This document shows, piece after piece, positions 34,652 to 47,208 of a stretch of DNA of 64,000 nucleotides. The notes under the pieces were generated by a model that ran no database searches, had not been told where the DNA came from, and saw only the letters and a list, made by a program, of their open reading frames with translations. Location of the stretch: contig BCKC01000009.1 of assembly GCA_001600455.1 (NCBI GenBank), forward strand, positions 434,001 to 498,000. Direction: 5' to 3'. The position numbers and the translations under genes are program-made. Position 1 is the first letter of the stretch. The number at the start of each line of letters is the position of its first letter. This stretch comes from Endocalyx cinctus (lineage: Eukaryota > Ascomycota > Sordariomycetes > Amphisphaeriales > Apiosporaceae).

Positions 34652-36546
34652 ATGCATACTTTGTTTGATTCGCTCTTCGTTAGAGGTTTCATCACTTTTA
34701 TTGTTATCGCGATATTGAGATTCGTCCACCAAGGATACCTGCATCGATCGAGACTAAGGTCGTTACGGGCTAGAGGAATTGTAAGTAGGACACCTCTACT
34801 CGATCATCAAGGTAATGCCAGACGCTAAGTCCCATCGAAGCCTGTACTGCCTCACTCGTCAATTTTTGGCCATATCCCTATCCTAGTCCAATTCCGGAGT
34901 TTACACCCCCCAGATGTGAACATTTTTGCTCTCCACGCATGGCTCTCTCAAAACTGTACGACATATTTTCCGGGACACAAGACGTTACCTCCGGTGGTAT
35001 ACTTGGACCTGTGGCCAGTTTCAGTTTCCCTGGCCCTAGTAACCGATCCTGTCGCACTATATCAGTTTACCGTAACGAATAACCTCCCCAAGAGCACGGC
35101 GACTAAGAAATTCATTGAGCCCTTGACTTCCTGCCTAGATATTTTCTCTACCGAGGGACCGGCGTGGAAGAGCTGGCGCTCGAGATTTAATCCGGGGTTT
35201 AGCCAGCACAATTTGTTATTGATAGCGCCAGAAATAATCAAAGAAGTGGTAACTTTCACGGACCAGCTGACATGTATGGCTGGCAATGAAGGTGGTTGGG
35301 GGCCGGTGTTCCCAATGGCACAATTGACAACCAGGTTGACGTTTGATACTATATGCAGGGTAATGATGTAAGTTACATACCGTCATCCTTGATTTTACTT
35401 TCCCACTTACCAATAAACAGGGGCGGGCCCTACCATGAAGGAGGCAGGGAACCAGAAAGCCCGCTGAGAAGAGTACTAACTAATCAAATCCACCTTATGA
35501 ATAAGACAATAAGCGTTATGACAGGATTATTCGGCCACATGCCATGGGATCGCTTATCAGCCGCACGAAATAACAGAATTCTGCAAAATATAATATTGTC
35601 ACACCTCGAGGATAGTTCAAAGGGAAGTACCGCCGATATTGACAGAAGAACGGCTGTCAATTTAGCTCTTCGATCAACGGATAGAAATGGGATGGAGAGC
35701 TTGAAACTCCCAAATGACTCTGAATATATCTCCAGGCTCGTCGCAAACCTCAAAGTCATTGTATTTGCTGGCTTCGACACAACCGCTTCAACAATATGTT
35801 TCGCTCTAAAATTACTACAAGACAACCCCGAAAGTCTGAAAAAGCTCCGCGCCGAGCATGATAATGTTATCGGTCCAAATCCGAGTAACGCGGTAGAGAC
35901 CTTGACGGAGTCACCTCACCTCCTATACTCGCTTCCGTACACCTTAGGCGTCATTAAAGAAACGTTGCGGTTATACCCACTAGCGGCAACTGTTCGTGAA
36001 TCATATCCCGGGCTTTATCTAACGGCGCCAAACTCACCGACGCAATACCCCATGGAGGGCTTCTCGCCGTGCGCGTCGCCCGTCAATGTTCACAGACATC
36101 CGGATTACTGGATTCAGCCTGACGAATTTGTTCCTGAACGGTGGATGGTAGGGGAGGGTGATCCGCTCCGACCTATCAAAAACGCTTGGATACCGTTTTC
36201 CCTAGGACCCCGGAATTGTATTGGGATGGAGCTGGCTTTGATGGAGATTAAGCTGGTTTTAATACTGCTTGCCCGATCTTTCGATGTGGAAGAGGCGTGG
36301 GATGAGTGGGACAAAATACGGTAAGAGATTTCGTCATCATTAATACCTAGAGAGGTGAAGGAGACTGCCATTCTAGGTGCTGATGTTAACTTGACTTAAT
36401 AAACTAGGGAAAACAAAAATTCGCCGAGGTATGCTGTTAATGGCCAACGCTTGTATAGCGTTGGGGTCAGCACGGTGCACCCTAAAGATGGAATGCCGGT
36501 TCATGTTCGGATAAGACAGCATGCTCGATCAACGGTGATACAATAA
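34652..36546 (+). CDS. Cytochrome P450 monooxygenase, second copy type
   Basis: Four exons: 34652-34780, 34841-35367, 35421-36320, 36408-36546; introns of 60, 53 and 87 bases in phase; 564 residues. The first intron uses the acceptor CGAAG, the only one that keeps phase 0, with a GCTAAG branch-like site before it. The N-terminus is a single membrane anchor (FITFIVIAILRF). Signature parts: VYLDLWPVS, I-helix FAGFDTTAST (AGxDT), ETLRLYPLAATVR (ExxR), DEFVPERW, and haem loop FSLGPRNCIGMELA with the Cys ligand. The C-terminus HPKDGMPVHVRIR is also family-like. It resembles fungal P450s annotated as StcS-like or CYP52-like, a different group from the P450 at 4-6 kb. The substrate is unknown and no partner enzymes are adjacent. 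Confidence 0.9.
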
Positions 36547-38186
36547 TAAATATACAGCAGATCGTGATATGTATTTTTTATTTTTTATTGTTATGTATGA
36601 CTTTTTTGTTGTGTCAGGTGTGGTTTACTGATAGGCTCTAAACAACAATCAAAGTTGCTAGTTGGAAGTAAGGGGCTCCTATCTTACAGATACTATCATA
36701 CACCTTAAGAAGTTGTCCTTGTCTAGCCTGATGCTCAGCCCGACACCGCTTTGGTTAGGCATAACTCAGGTATTACTGAAGAAAAAATTAGACGTATTCA
36801 AGACAACTTTTAAGACATGATTTCCCGTTTATTTAATCATGTAAGGGATTAGAGAAACTTACTGTATAAAGAATTGTTTTGGCACATACAGTCCCGGCTA
36901 GATACCCCAAATTTTAGCAACGAAAAACAATACTATAAGTATTAGGTATAGCAATAGCTTAATGAAGGAGGCTGAAAGTGGAAGCTAACTATAAATAGAG
37001 AACAAAGGACGATGGCGTAAGCCATATCTAAATATAGCACTATTATGAGAGATCCAGGGATGAGTGGCTCTGATACTCGATGGTATGCCCCTGATAACCG
37101 GTTGATCATGGCGCCAGCAACGAGTTATTCCAAAAGAAAAGACACAACGAAAATTTCCCAAGCAACATTTAGCTAGTAAGTTATGATGAAAAAGAAAGGT
37201 TAGAAAGGAAGAGTCTTAGGTGATGATATAATTAAAGGCCAATCAATATGCGGAATGCAAGCGAAGAAATGGATAAATTCGGCGTATCATCAGCCTTCAG
37301 GCGTGAGCCAGCACATCCGATCAGATTTTGGCTTATGTAGAATATCGTGTCGCCATCTCAATACAAGTAGCCGTCATTAAAGTCTTGACAGAAGTAAAAA
37401 GAAATGATGGACTTGAAAATCTTTACCTCTGAAGGTAGGCGATCTTATTAAGTTAAATAGGTAGGTGGCAAGGAACGGTATGGCGCCATTAAATATTGAT
37501 CGCCGTAATCTTCTTCATAGTATGATAGCTCAAAGCTGACGAGATACCCGAGAGGATCGCAACGGAGTTCAGCCTTGGCTTGGGGGAACATGACGGGAAT
37601 ACCACTAAGCTCACCGCGATTTTATACCACCTAGAGATCTTCATACATGATAAAAGCATAATACGACGTAACGTAGCAAATAAAAGTACTATTCGTCCAC
37701 AACACTATAATGGCTACAAGTATATATTCTGTATTAACGGCGTAGGAGCAATATTCATACGCTTTTGAATAATATAGATTATATTGTGCTTTATTATTAT
37801 ACTATTTTGTTTGATTTGATTACTGTGCTAAAATAGGTATTACTGCTCGAAAATTAGTCATTTGTTCTGCAAGGCAAATTTGATGATGTTGCCCCTTCAG
37901 TCAGGGGTAGATCCGGAATCCCAGGTTCTCGGGTATGCAGGACTGTGGAAAAGGCTATTTGTAGCTGACATAAGCTTGGTGGTGGCTCGTATTTTGATAA
38001 AAAAAAAGAAAAGAAAAGAGAAAGAAAAGGCGAAAAATAAAGGAGACAGACAAACAACCAAGCTAACAAGAATAATGAACTTGTTTATAAAAGCATACAA
38101 TGCCATTTTATTATTCTTGACAATTAATATTTTACTTGCACAGACTGTGAATAGCATTGAAAGTTCGAGCTTAACTCTTTGACACT
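36547..38186. other. Intergenic spacer
   Basis: AT-rich, with no gene recognised. Short frames at 37580-37768 and 37862-38182 are Lys/Ile-rich and not convincing. Confidence 0.5.
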
Positions 38187-39497
38187 ATGAAGTATTATGT
38201 TCCCGCGCTGCTCCTCAGCGCCACCGCTGTTCACGCATGGCTTCCTCAGGACCGTAATCTTGCCGCATTCGAAGGTCACTCCAAAATCCGTGGAGTCAAC
38301 TTGGGTAGTAAGTAATGAAAATATCTCCCTAATTTCTCTCGAAGGCGCATGGCTAACCTGCTTAAACCTTCAGGCTGGCTAATTTCCGAGCCATTCTTCA
38401 TGGCGGATTCGTGGAAATCTATGGGCTGTACCGGTGACGCAGACGTTTCTGAGTTCGACTGCATGAAGAATCATTATACCGGTGACAACCGTGATAAGGG
38501 TAACGACGCGTTTGAGAACCACTGGAAGAACTGGATTAACCCCGATTCGATTCAATCAATCCGTGACGTGGGACTAAACACTATCCGCATCCCCATCGGC
38601 TACTGGTCCTACACCGATATCGTCGACGCCGCGAGTGAGCCATTCGCCGATGGGAATCGCATGCTCCCTTACCTTGACGCCGTCGTTCAGAAGGCCGCAG
38701 ATCTAGGACTATACGTGATCATTGACTTTCACGGCGCCCCCGGCGGCCAGCAGCAAGACGTCTTTACCGGCCAGAATAATAAACCCGCCGGCTTTTTCAA
38801 CGACTACAACTTCGAACGCGCCGAGAAATGGCTCTCCTGGATGACCAACCGCATACACACCAACCCGGCCTACGCGAACGTCGGCATGATCGAGGTTCTG
38901 AACGAGCCGGTCTCGGATCACGACTACGACGACGGTAACGCGCGGTACCCCGCCCCCGGCGAAGTACCGGGCCTGGTACAAACCTACTACAGCGGCGCCC
39001 TCAAGGCGGTGCACGACGCGGAATCCAACGTCGCCGACGCCGACAAGCTCCACATTCAGTTCATGTCGAGCAAGTGGGGATCGGGCAACCCGCGCGACAA
39101 CTCGGCCGTGGCGAACGACCCCAAAGCCGTCTACGACGACCACAACTACATCGGGTTCGCCCTCTCGGAAACGTCGAACCAGTACGACCTGATGCACCTC
39201 GCGTGCACGGACTCGCGCGTCGTCGACGGTCAGAATTTCGCCATCACGGGCGAGTGGAGCATGACGTCGGGCGTGGACCCCAACGACGGCGATTTCTTCA
39301 AGAAGTTTTTCACCGCCCAGCAGCAGCTGTACGAGAAGCCGGGCATGGCTGGCTGGATTTACTGGACTTGGAAGACCGAGTTGGCGGACGAGCCCCGTTG
39401 GACTTACTCGGACGCGACTTATCGCAATTATGTTCCGACTACCGCTGCTGGGTTGGAACAGAATGTTTACCAAGATGTTTGCCATGACTATTTGTAA
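38187..39497 (+). CDS. Secreted glucan endo-1,6-beta-glucosidase B-like (GH5)
   Basis: Two exons, 38187-38307 and 38374-39497; the 66-base intron (GTAAGT..TTCAG) joins RGVNLGSWLISEPF. The product is 414 residues. A signal peptide of about 16 residues precedes WLPQDRNLAAFEGHSKIRG, the usual start of this family. GH5 marks include SEFDC, LNTIRIPIGYW, IIDFHGAPGGQQQDVFTGQ, the acid/base Glu in EVLNEPV and the nucleophile Glu in ITGEWSM. Similar fungal enzymes (exgB type) cut beta-1,6-linked glucans of fungal walls, so roles in wall remodelling or attack on other fungi are likely. The catalytic pair and length are normal. A nearby alternative donor four bases upstream would give LGW instead of LGSW; I preferred the GTAAGT site. 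Confidence 0.92.
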
Positions 39498-40939
39498 GAA
39501 AAGAAAATAATGATACATGTGGTCTTGTAGACGTTATAGTGTGGGGGATGTAGATCCAAGGGGTTACGACACCGTTACTTTAAAGATAGCTACTAGTATG
39601 AAGGAACAAGGGAGTCAATACTAAGTGGAAAGCGGGAACCCGAGCTTTTTGCCTACTACAGCAAAGGCTGAAATAGCTGATCCTCATACTACGTTACTTT
39701 TATCTCTCCTTTCTTTATTTAAATGCTCAATAATCCCCAACAGTCGTTTTTTTTTTTTTTTTTTTTTTTTCGTAAACATTGATTAGTAACCGATATAACC
39801 AGCTCATAATAGTACTCTTGGTGCCATGAATGACTTTGGCAGCCCGCTCAGCTGTTGCGTAAGCGGAATGGTAAGCTTTAGAGAATCGATGGGTCTTCAG
39901 CGGCTGGTGAGACTACAAGCTGATTTTTTTTTTTTTTTGGCTACGGCGACTTAGTATCACGTTTTAGCAAATCGCGATAGAGTGTTAAATACTCTTCAAA
40001 CGGAGTTGAAACGAGCTCCGTCGATATCGGGATTCAGTCATTCTTCTAGGGAATAAGTTGAACTGAGGTTTTCATCCCACGGTTTCCTGCTGGGTAACTG
40101 GATCAGGACATATTTGAGAAGACGCTTGAGTTCTTGCCCAGTCGGTGGATGGCCTCGAATCCAACTTAAGCTCACATCAACGCTTGCTTTTTTTTCCGTT
40201 CACTTTTTCTTTCTCTAATTATCGTCATCTAAGTTCAAATGGTATCCATATCAAGCCTTTCGGCTGTTAATTATCTTATGGACAGAGCTTGTAAACGACC
40301 TTTCATCGGAAGTTCCTTCTCCTTAATCATACTTCATTTTCATCACAATTCAGACTCCTAGTAGTGCGATACCGTCATAATCGAGTTCGGCATTGCATAT
40401 AGATAATAATCTCTTGGGATCCTTATACCGCCCCTTGACGCGATAAAGGTTTTCATCAATATGAGTTAGTGGTTATGACGGAGAAGCGGAACTGAATGGG
40501 ACTTGGTATCGGAGACGTGAAATTAAGGGGTGGAATCAAACTTACCAACCCGGTCTGAGAGATTGACCAATCTTGTAATTACGTATTACCAGCCCAGGAA
40601 GTATTATAAACAAGATACTGAGCTCCCGTTTGAATCATAAAAGTAAATAATTTATTAAGCTCTAATTCAATGAAACATTTACAAAGTATATTCTATATAA
40701 TTGCCAAACTCTAGGCTCGAACACTCTCACAATAGTGTTTCAAAACAACATTGTGTTCTTCTGACAAAGAATATGTTTTTGAACAATGTGTTGCACATGA
40801 TTAACATATATAGCGCGGCATTGTCAGTATGGTTTGGTTTTCCGTTTTGGTTTAATTATGACCTTCTTAAACATCGCTACCTATCCATTTTCTCTGTATC
40901 TTAAATTAAAACAAGCGACTATAGAATTATTCATCGAAA
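39498..40939. other. Intergenic spacer with T runs
   Basis: No gene seen. It carries a run of 24 T at 39747-39770 and another of about 14 T at 39925-39938. Confidence 0.5.
39747..39770. repeat. Homopolymer run of 24 T
   Basis: An uninterrupted T run downstream of the glucanase gene; a length-variable microsatellite and possible assembly weak point. Confidence 0.8.
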
Positions 40940-42334
40940 ATGACTCTCTGGTACCCCCCCTCCTCCCGCACTCTCAATCCGGGATTGAAAACATGGGAGA
41001 ACATGTACCTCCAAGACTATTCCAGTTTTCCTCCGGAGGCTCAGGCCGAAATCCTGCAAACTCGTTCCGCAGCGACCAGGGTCACCCTTTTCCACGAAGA
41101 TGTCAAATTGGCTAGTTATCCAGCCTGGTTTGCCGTCTGTCATGATAATTTTGATCTGCTGATGGAGATCCACGAGTATACGAAGGATTCCGACCGTCGC
41201 CTTGGACTCGAATGGGCAGGTCAGGATCAAAAGTTCTATTTACTACATCAAGCTTGCGAGTCCGGCCATCGATGCTTGGAGTTCATACTAAAAGATGCTA
41301 GCGCAACCCACCTTCTCCAAGTGATCGAATCGGTGTTCGAAATAGAGCCATGGTCCATCATTGTCAAAACGAGACCTGACATCATGGAACCACAACTAGA
41401 ATATCAATTGAGGCGTTTCATTATTCGGGCTCGAAGGCGACACGATATAGACGAACTGTTTCGCCTCGGATTCAGTATCCCTGGTGATATTATTCACCAA
41501 CTTGCCATGAGCCGGGCGTACGGCCGCGGAAAGTTCAAGGAAGAGGTCATCGATGCGCTCACCAAAAATGGCATAAACATTAATTCACTGGCAGCCTCTT
41601 TCCCTACCTTCGACCTGCCCCGTGCTAACAGTTTCTACAATGTTACTGACAGGTTCATGCCACCCACGACGCCGATGACCCCCATTCGCTTAGCCTGCCT
41701 GGAATCCCGCCCCGATATTCTGAAGATCCTTCTAGCTTGTGGAGCAGATCCTAATGCCATTGGCGAGATTGACGCAGGTTCTGAATCCTCCGAAGGTTCG
41801 CCGCCCATGAATGCGTTTGATCAACTGTTTGAGTCTCCCTTTTGGGGGTGTGTATCAGCAGATCAGATGTTGCCAGGGGAAGGAATTATTGAGTGCGTCA
41901 AATTACTCGTTGAGCACAATGCTGAACTATCTCCCGTATTGCCGATATCTGGGGTCAGCCCTATAGACAGGTTGATGAGGAATACCATGCGAGGAAATTT
42001 TATGCACCACGTATATCAGTCGGACGACCCGAGTGTACTCGATGTCAATAGAACTCTTGAAGCGCTGTCGAAACAGGATCTCTATCCTTTCAGCGATATA
42101 TGCGATATGGTTTGCTCTAAGTTCCCGGATGATCCAGAATTACTCTCTTTGGACTGTGTTGGCAAAGAGCGCTTGATGAAGTTGCTGAAGAACCGATCAT
42201 CTCAGCTCTCTACCTATCCTGGGTTAACTGATACTGAGTCCAACTGGAATGATTGGTACAATCATGAAGGCTCTATAGCCTACTTATATGAGCGTCAAAT
42301 TGCTAGAGCACGTGGGGGCTCACGGAGGAATTAG
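40940..42334 (+). CDS. Ankyrin-repeat protein
   Basis: Single exon of 464 residues from the ATG at 40940. The clearest repeat is TPIRLACLESRPDILKILL followed by ACGADPNAIG, a canonical ankyrin unit at about residues 245-275; a weaker one is GIIECVKLLVEHNAEL. Earlier segments such as YPAWFAVCHDNFDLLMEI and KFYLLHQACESGHRCLEFIL look like degenerate ankyrin units. No signal peptide, membrane helix or enzymatic domain is visible, so a cytosolic protein-binding role is likely. Fungal genomes hold many such orphan ankyrin proteins. The gene has no intron, unlike most neighbours. Function cannot be assigned. Confidence 0.8.
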   Translation: MTLWYPPSSRTLNPGLKTWENMYLQDYSSFPPEAQAEILQTRSAATRVTLFHEDVKLASYPAWFAVCHDNFDLLMEIHEYTKDSDRRLGLEWAGQDQKFYLLHQACESGHRCLEFILKDASATHLLQVIESVFEIEPWSIIVKTRPDIMEPQLEYQLRRFIIRARRRHDIDELFRLGFSIPGDIIHQLAMSRAYGRGKFKEEVIDALTKNGININSLAASFPTFDLPRANSFYNVTDRFMPPTTPMTPIRLACLESRPDILKILLACGADPNAIGEIDAGSESSEGSPPMNAFDQLFESPFWGCVSADQMLPGEGIIECVKLLVEHNAELSPVLPISGVSPIDRLMRNTMRGNFMHHVYQSDDPSVLDVNRTLEALSKQDLYPFSDICDMVCSKFPDDPELLSLDCVGKERLMKLLKNRSSQLSTYPGLTDTESNWNDWYNHEGSIAYLYERQIARARGGSRRN

Positions 42335-43263
42335 CTAGAATCATCTCTTCTACATCATGAGAAAGAACAGATATTCTTAGCTCGCTAGATGTACCATAAT
42401 TCAACAGCATGTGCTTGCTGGGCTGGCTCTCAGCTAAGCACCACATAGTAATATAAAAGCCCAGGTGGCTCACTATAATCAATTTTGTAGACTTACTTGA
42501 TTAAACACGCGTGATGAACATTAAAGACACTTTGCGCCTATAATTATAACTGGATGTATTTCCCCTCTACTTTGGCAGTTTGGATTCTTCTGTTAGTTTT
42601 TTATGAACTTTAGCGTCTGGGCGTGCTGATAATGTCTTGGCCTCGTTGGACTTTGGCACACGATAAGTATTCCTAAATGAAACCCTGACGTGTTGTCCCC
42701 TATCTTTTATCCTCGTCAGCTTCGGCGTTACTTGTAGTGTAAAATGACTTGATAACTCAAGCATCCCGGACGTTGCACCCTCTTTCGGCTTAGGTTACAA
42801 TCTCCGCAATCCTTTCAGAAATCTACGGTTTTACCGTATTCTCGGATATGATTGGAAAACCTCGTCACCGCTAGCGTCGACCTTTCAAAACGCGTGGAGT
42901 TCAGACCGGGGAAGTCATCCATTTTTGCGGAGAAAGTTGGGGTTATCCCCGCAACACCAAGAGCCGCTATACCCAGAGCTTGGTCTTGGAACTTATTGTC
43001 GGGAACATGACCGGTTACGAAGGCTGGGCATCTTATCATTTTTTTTTCTTGGGGGGGAAGGGAAGGGAGGCTTAAATAAAATGCCAGTCTCCCGCCAGTT
43101 TTCCAACAGACTTTCCTGGGGAGACTGTTCTTTTCGCCTCCGTTGCTCTCACCTCACCCTCCCTCTCTCCTGTTTCTTTCGCGAGAATAGTCGCAACCGC
43201 GTGGTCACGACCCCCAAAGCTGAGAACAGAATCCGCTATCTATAGTGAATTAACGCAATCGCT
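42335..43263. other. Intergenic spacer and promoter of the MFS gene
   Basis: No gene supported. The frames at 42567-42764, 42815-43039 (-) and 42925-43245 (+) show no domains. The 200 bases before 43264 are pyrimidine-rich, as in fungal 5' leaders. Confidence 0.5.
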
Positions 43264-44824
43264 ATGGACGCAGAAAAGCATACCGAGGAGCATATTGAGG
43301 TTGAGTTGGATAAGGAGATTCGCCAACATGCAGGTGATTATTCGGGTGCAGTGGCAAAGACTGATCCTGCCGAGGTCAAGCTCGTCAGAAAGCTGGATAT
43401 GTGGATCATGGTGAGATTAACATCTCTTTCATCCAGAATTATATCGATGGGATATGTGCTAACTTTGATCGGTAGCCTATGCTTTGGCTGATGTACTGGC
43501 TGAATTATCTTGACCGCAACGCCATCACCCTCGCCCGCCTCAACGATTTCGAAGAAGACCTTGGGCTCGTGGGCTCACAATACAACACTGCCGTATCCAT
43601 CTTGTTCGTTGGTTACATTCTTGGACAGATCCCTAGCAACATGCTCATCACCCGAGTCCGGCCATCTCTATACATGGGTGTCTGCATGATGGGCTGGGCC
43701 GTCGTGAGCTCCCTAACGGCCGTCGCGCGCGACTACACGGGCGTCGTGCTGACGCGGTTCTTCCTCGGCGTCGTCGAAGCGCCTTACTACCCGGGCGCGC
43801 TGTACCTGCTGTCCATCTTCTACACGCGCAAGGAGATCGCGACGCGGATCAGCATCCTCTACTCGGGGAACGTGCTCGCCTCGGCCTTCGCCGGCCTGAT
43901 CGCCCTCGGCGTCTTCGAGATGGACGACTATCGCGGCATCAGCGGCTGGCGCTGGCTCTTCATCATCCAGGGCGCCGTCACCTTCGTCGTCGCCCTCGCG
44001 TCCTGCGTCATCCTCCCCGACGAGCCGCTGACGACCCGCTGGCTGACGCCGGAGGAGAGGAAGCTCGCTCACGAGCGCATCGCCCGCGACACGGTCGGTC
44101 ATTCCGAAGACGGGTCCGTCTTCTCCGGCTTGAAAGAGGCCGTACGCGATCCCAAGGTGTGGGTCTTCGCTTACATGCAGCATCTCCACATCGCCACCAA
44201 CGGGTTTAAGAACTTCTTCCCAACCATCGTCGAGACGCTCGGTTTCAACCAGACCATTACCCTGATTCTCACTTGCCCTCCGTACCTGGTCGCCGGTGGT
44301 GTTTCCATTGCCTGGGCCGCTTCTTCGGGTCACTTCAACGAGAGGACGTGGCATATTACGATTGCCAAGATTATCGCTATCTTCGGCTTTATCCTCGGAT
44401 GCACGACAACAAACGTGGGTGCCCGTTATTTCGCCATGGTTGTCTTCACCATCGGCACGTATTGCGTGAACTCGATCATCTTGGGTTGGGTCAGCAGTTC
44501 ATGCGGTCAGACGAGGGAGAAGAAGTCGGCAGCGCTGGCTATTGCCAACGTCAGCGCGACGCTGAGCTTGATCTGGACACCGGTAAGTCGATCGATTAGT
44601 TCTTTGTGCTTGGTAAATTCTAGTTTCGTGTGCTAATTCGCTTTTGTTTCCAGTATATTTGGCCGACGTGGGCAGAACCACAATACGTGTTTCCCATGGC
44701 TACAAGCGCCGGTCTGGCACTGGCTTGTGTTGCCGGCGCTTGGCTCATGAGGATCATGTTGATTAAAGAAAATAAGAGGATCAGGCAGAGCGATTCGGAG
44801 GCTGTCCTTTTCTATGCCTACTGA
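43264..44824 (+). CDS. MFS transporter, Dal5/anion:cation symporter family
   Basis: Three exons: 43264-43410, 43476-44582, 44654-44824; introns of 65 and 71 bases in phase 0; 474 residues. About twelve membrane helices follow a hydrophilic N-terminus. The start MLWLMYWLNYLDRNAITLAR is the standard first helix of the allantoate/nicotinate/vitamin H permease group (YFLNYLDR..), with GQIPSNMLITRVRPS, GVVEAPYYPGALY and GWVSSSCGQTREKKSAALA later. These proteins import organic anions or vitamins such as allantoate, nicotinate, pantothenate or biotin at the plasma membrane. The exact substrate cannot be read from sequence. The C-terminus after the last helix is short. Confidence 0.92.
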
Positions 44825-46609
44825 GTGTATTGACTGTGAGGGCATTTTCCCCTATATCAGTGTTGGCAACGTCAATTTCCAGGTTCAAGAGGATGCGAAT
44901 CAACATTGCTTGTTTAGATAAATGCCTAAAGTTTGACATATTTAGTACGAGAGGGTATTGAAATAGTTTTTCATACCATCCGGCAAAACAAAGAATCAAT
45001 CAAATTCGATAAATAAGAAAGTTTCAAAGAAATCAAAAAGAAAAAAAAATAAAATGTGGCCACTGATGGGTACGTATAGTAGCCGAATGAACGACTTCCC
45101 GTATTGTCGAAGTAATCTGGCTAACCATGGGCCGACTCAGTCATCTTACCACTCCGCCGCGGGATATTCCCATCTTCTTGGAAACATGATCACTTATTAC
45201 ACCTTATAAAGGTTCCTAGAAATCAATGATTATTACCTTCAGTAGCAACATTGAATGATACCAAAGTTAGTACACACTTTGTATTTGGGTTACCTCAAGT
45301 GCTATAAGTCGCTTGCGACAATATGATTATACAATGGCAGATTTTGATAGTATCAATCATACCAGCCGGTAGTATGCCATTTGCCCAAAACAGTGACTTT
45401 GCAGCATACCAACTGTCACTCACAATACCATTTAAGATAAGGCAGCAAAGGCCTGACCGACACAGTTTACAGAGGGCTCCTAACAATCTTGATTCATAGG
45501 TATTATTACACCAAGTTGTCAAACAGATGTATGGAATTAGCCCACGAGTAAGTGGGGGTATCTCCTTTTGCCTCTTGTCAGCCTGAAGCTCCTGATTTAG
45601 ATGTCTTAGGCCAACCCAAGATGAGATTGCTTTATTATTTCATTTGGAAGACTGGAGGTGCAAGAGTCAAATAATCAGATATGGATATAACCGTGTCCTG
45701 CGACGTACCCTCGAGATCAAGAGAAAGTGATAAATTTTGATATTGTCGTGGCTTGCAGGGTCGCTTTAATTTCATTGTACGGGCTGTCGTAGGGTCACCG
45801 TCACCATGGTTCATACAGGAATCGGGTTCTTCGAGACGGAAGGAGTCGGAGACGTAAGATAATCGAATAGAAGTAATATAATACTCGATGATTACTTCTT
45901 CAATGGGTCATCGATGGCTCCTTTTTGTTTCCTCATATGGTTGAAACCTGAATATTTTGAGTGCTCTTTCCTCCTGAAATAGTGCTGGTATTATATGGAT
46001 GTAGAGATGTCGGTCTCAGATATAGATAGCAGGGGGTGTAATGTGAGATGAGTTAGTTGACCTTTCTTTTAAGTTTCATGTTTTCGTGTTTTCGTGAAGA
46101 ATATATCTAGATCAGCCAGGCAAACACTGCAATGTTTCCATGTAACTATTCATACCTAGAACAAGATTAATAGTGGGACATGGAAAGGGGTTTTTTTATT
46201 TACAGTGATTCCGAAATGCCTATCTACTGAAGAACTCGCAGACTAAGTTGTTTGACACGTATATATAATTTCACCGTATGCGAAAACGAAATAGTATCCG
46301 TAATTTCAGTGAGTCGGGTAGTCAGTGAGTATGTGTGTACATGTGTTTGTGTATCAAGATGGCTCCAAGCAGACGAAACCTTGTGAGAGGCATGAACAAT
46401 TATTCGGGAGGTTTTGTTATTGCAGTATTCTACTCACAGCTTAGATATATGGGTTCTTAAAGTAACCGGATGTTGTTTGTTTGTTTGTCATGCAGCCAGC
46501 ACACTAGTAACTAAGATGTCTGCACAAAGCATGTCGGTATCCTGTGCACCTTCATTGTATACCTTCCCTTATCAACGTCATATTTTATAATTGTCGCTGT
46601 TTCCATCAA
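44825..46609. other. Intergenic spacer
   Basis: AT-rich; no coding frame with recognisable features. It leads to the tRNA gene at 46610. Confidence 0.5.
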
Positions 46610-46692
46610 TCCGAACTGGTGTAGTGGTCAACATATGGGATTCTCATAATATATGATTTCCTGGGCCCTGGGTTCGATTCCCAGGTTCGGAG
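46610..46692 (+). tRNA. tRNA-Glu (anticodon CTC) with a 10-base intron
   Basis: The folded cloverleaf is complete. The acceptor TCCGAAC pairs with GTTCGGA over seven bases, with G as discriminator. The D arm is GTGT-AGTGGTCA-ACAT. The anticodon loop TTCTCAT carries CTC. The T arm is CTGGG-TTCGATT-CCCAG. Removing ten bases (TAATATATGA) after the base following the anticodon gives exactly 73 positions. The anticodon stem then has one G-T pair and one end mismatch. A long T run follows at once as Pol III terminator. Confidence 0.82.
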
Positions 46693-46699
46693 TTTATTC

Positions 46700-46715
46700 T
46701 TTTTTTTTTTTTTTT
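46700..46715 (+). terminator. Pol III T-run terminator of tRNA-Glu
   Basis: Sixteen T after a shorter TTT-A-TT stretch, eight bases from the tRNA 3' end. Confidence 0.7.
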
Positions 46716-47208
46716 CTTTGTCATTTTTATTTCCCCTAATAATTATATCTTTACATGTTGTATATATATCCATGGATGTAGGCAATTATACGAGAAGTAA
46801 AGTAGATGAGGTATGATAAGAAGAATCCTACATAATCATCACTTTTTTTCAGATATATATATAATTATAATGCTAATGGTTACTGACATTTGAAATAAGA
46901 AATGACATGCTATAGGAATACTGCCTTTGATCTCAAGTAACCGTAACTATTATGGATGACTGTATCTACTTCTCAATTCTATATTTGAAAGCTACCCTCG
47001 GCAATCTCTTTGTTACATATGAGCCTGAGTCGGTGACCCTTGAGCGTGAGCGGTGGTTGAGCTGTGGCCGGACCTGATCGTTGCTGAGCAGGTGACTCTC
47101 AGCCTGCCGAAACATGTCGCGCAGCTGAAGACCTCCTCCCCCTCCAAAGATGACTCTCCCAGATAACCGCATCACTACTTTTCGTGATTATATTCGCGCA
47201 AATATTCC
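46716..47208. other. Spacer between tRNA and gene relic
   Basis: AT-rich and without a supported gene. An ATG frame at 47150 runs for 28 codons and then stops. Confidence 0.4.

Noticed and set aside
43713..44354. 213-codon frame opposite the MFS transporter
   Set aside because: Antisense of a conserved transporter exon; Arg/Glu/Asp-rich with no motif.
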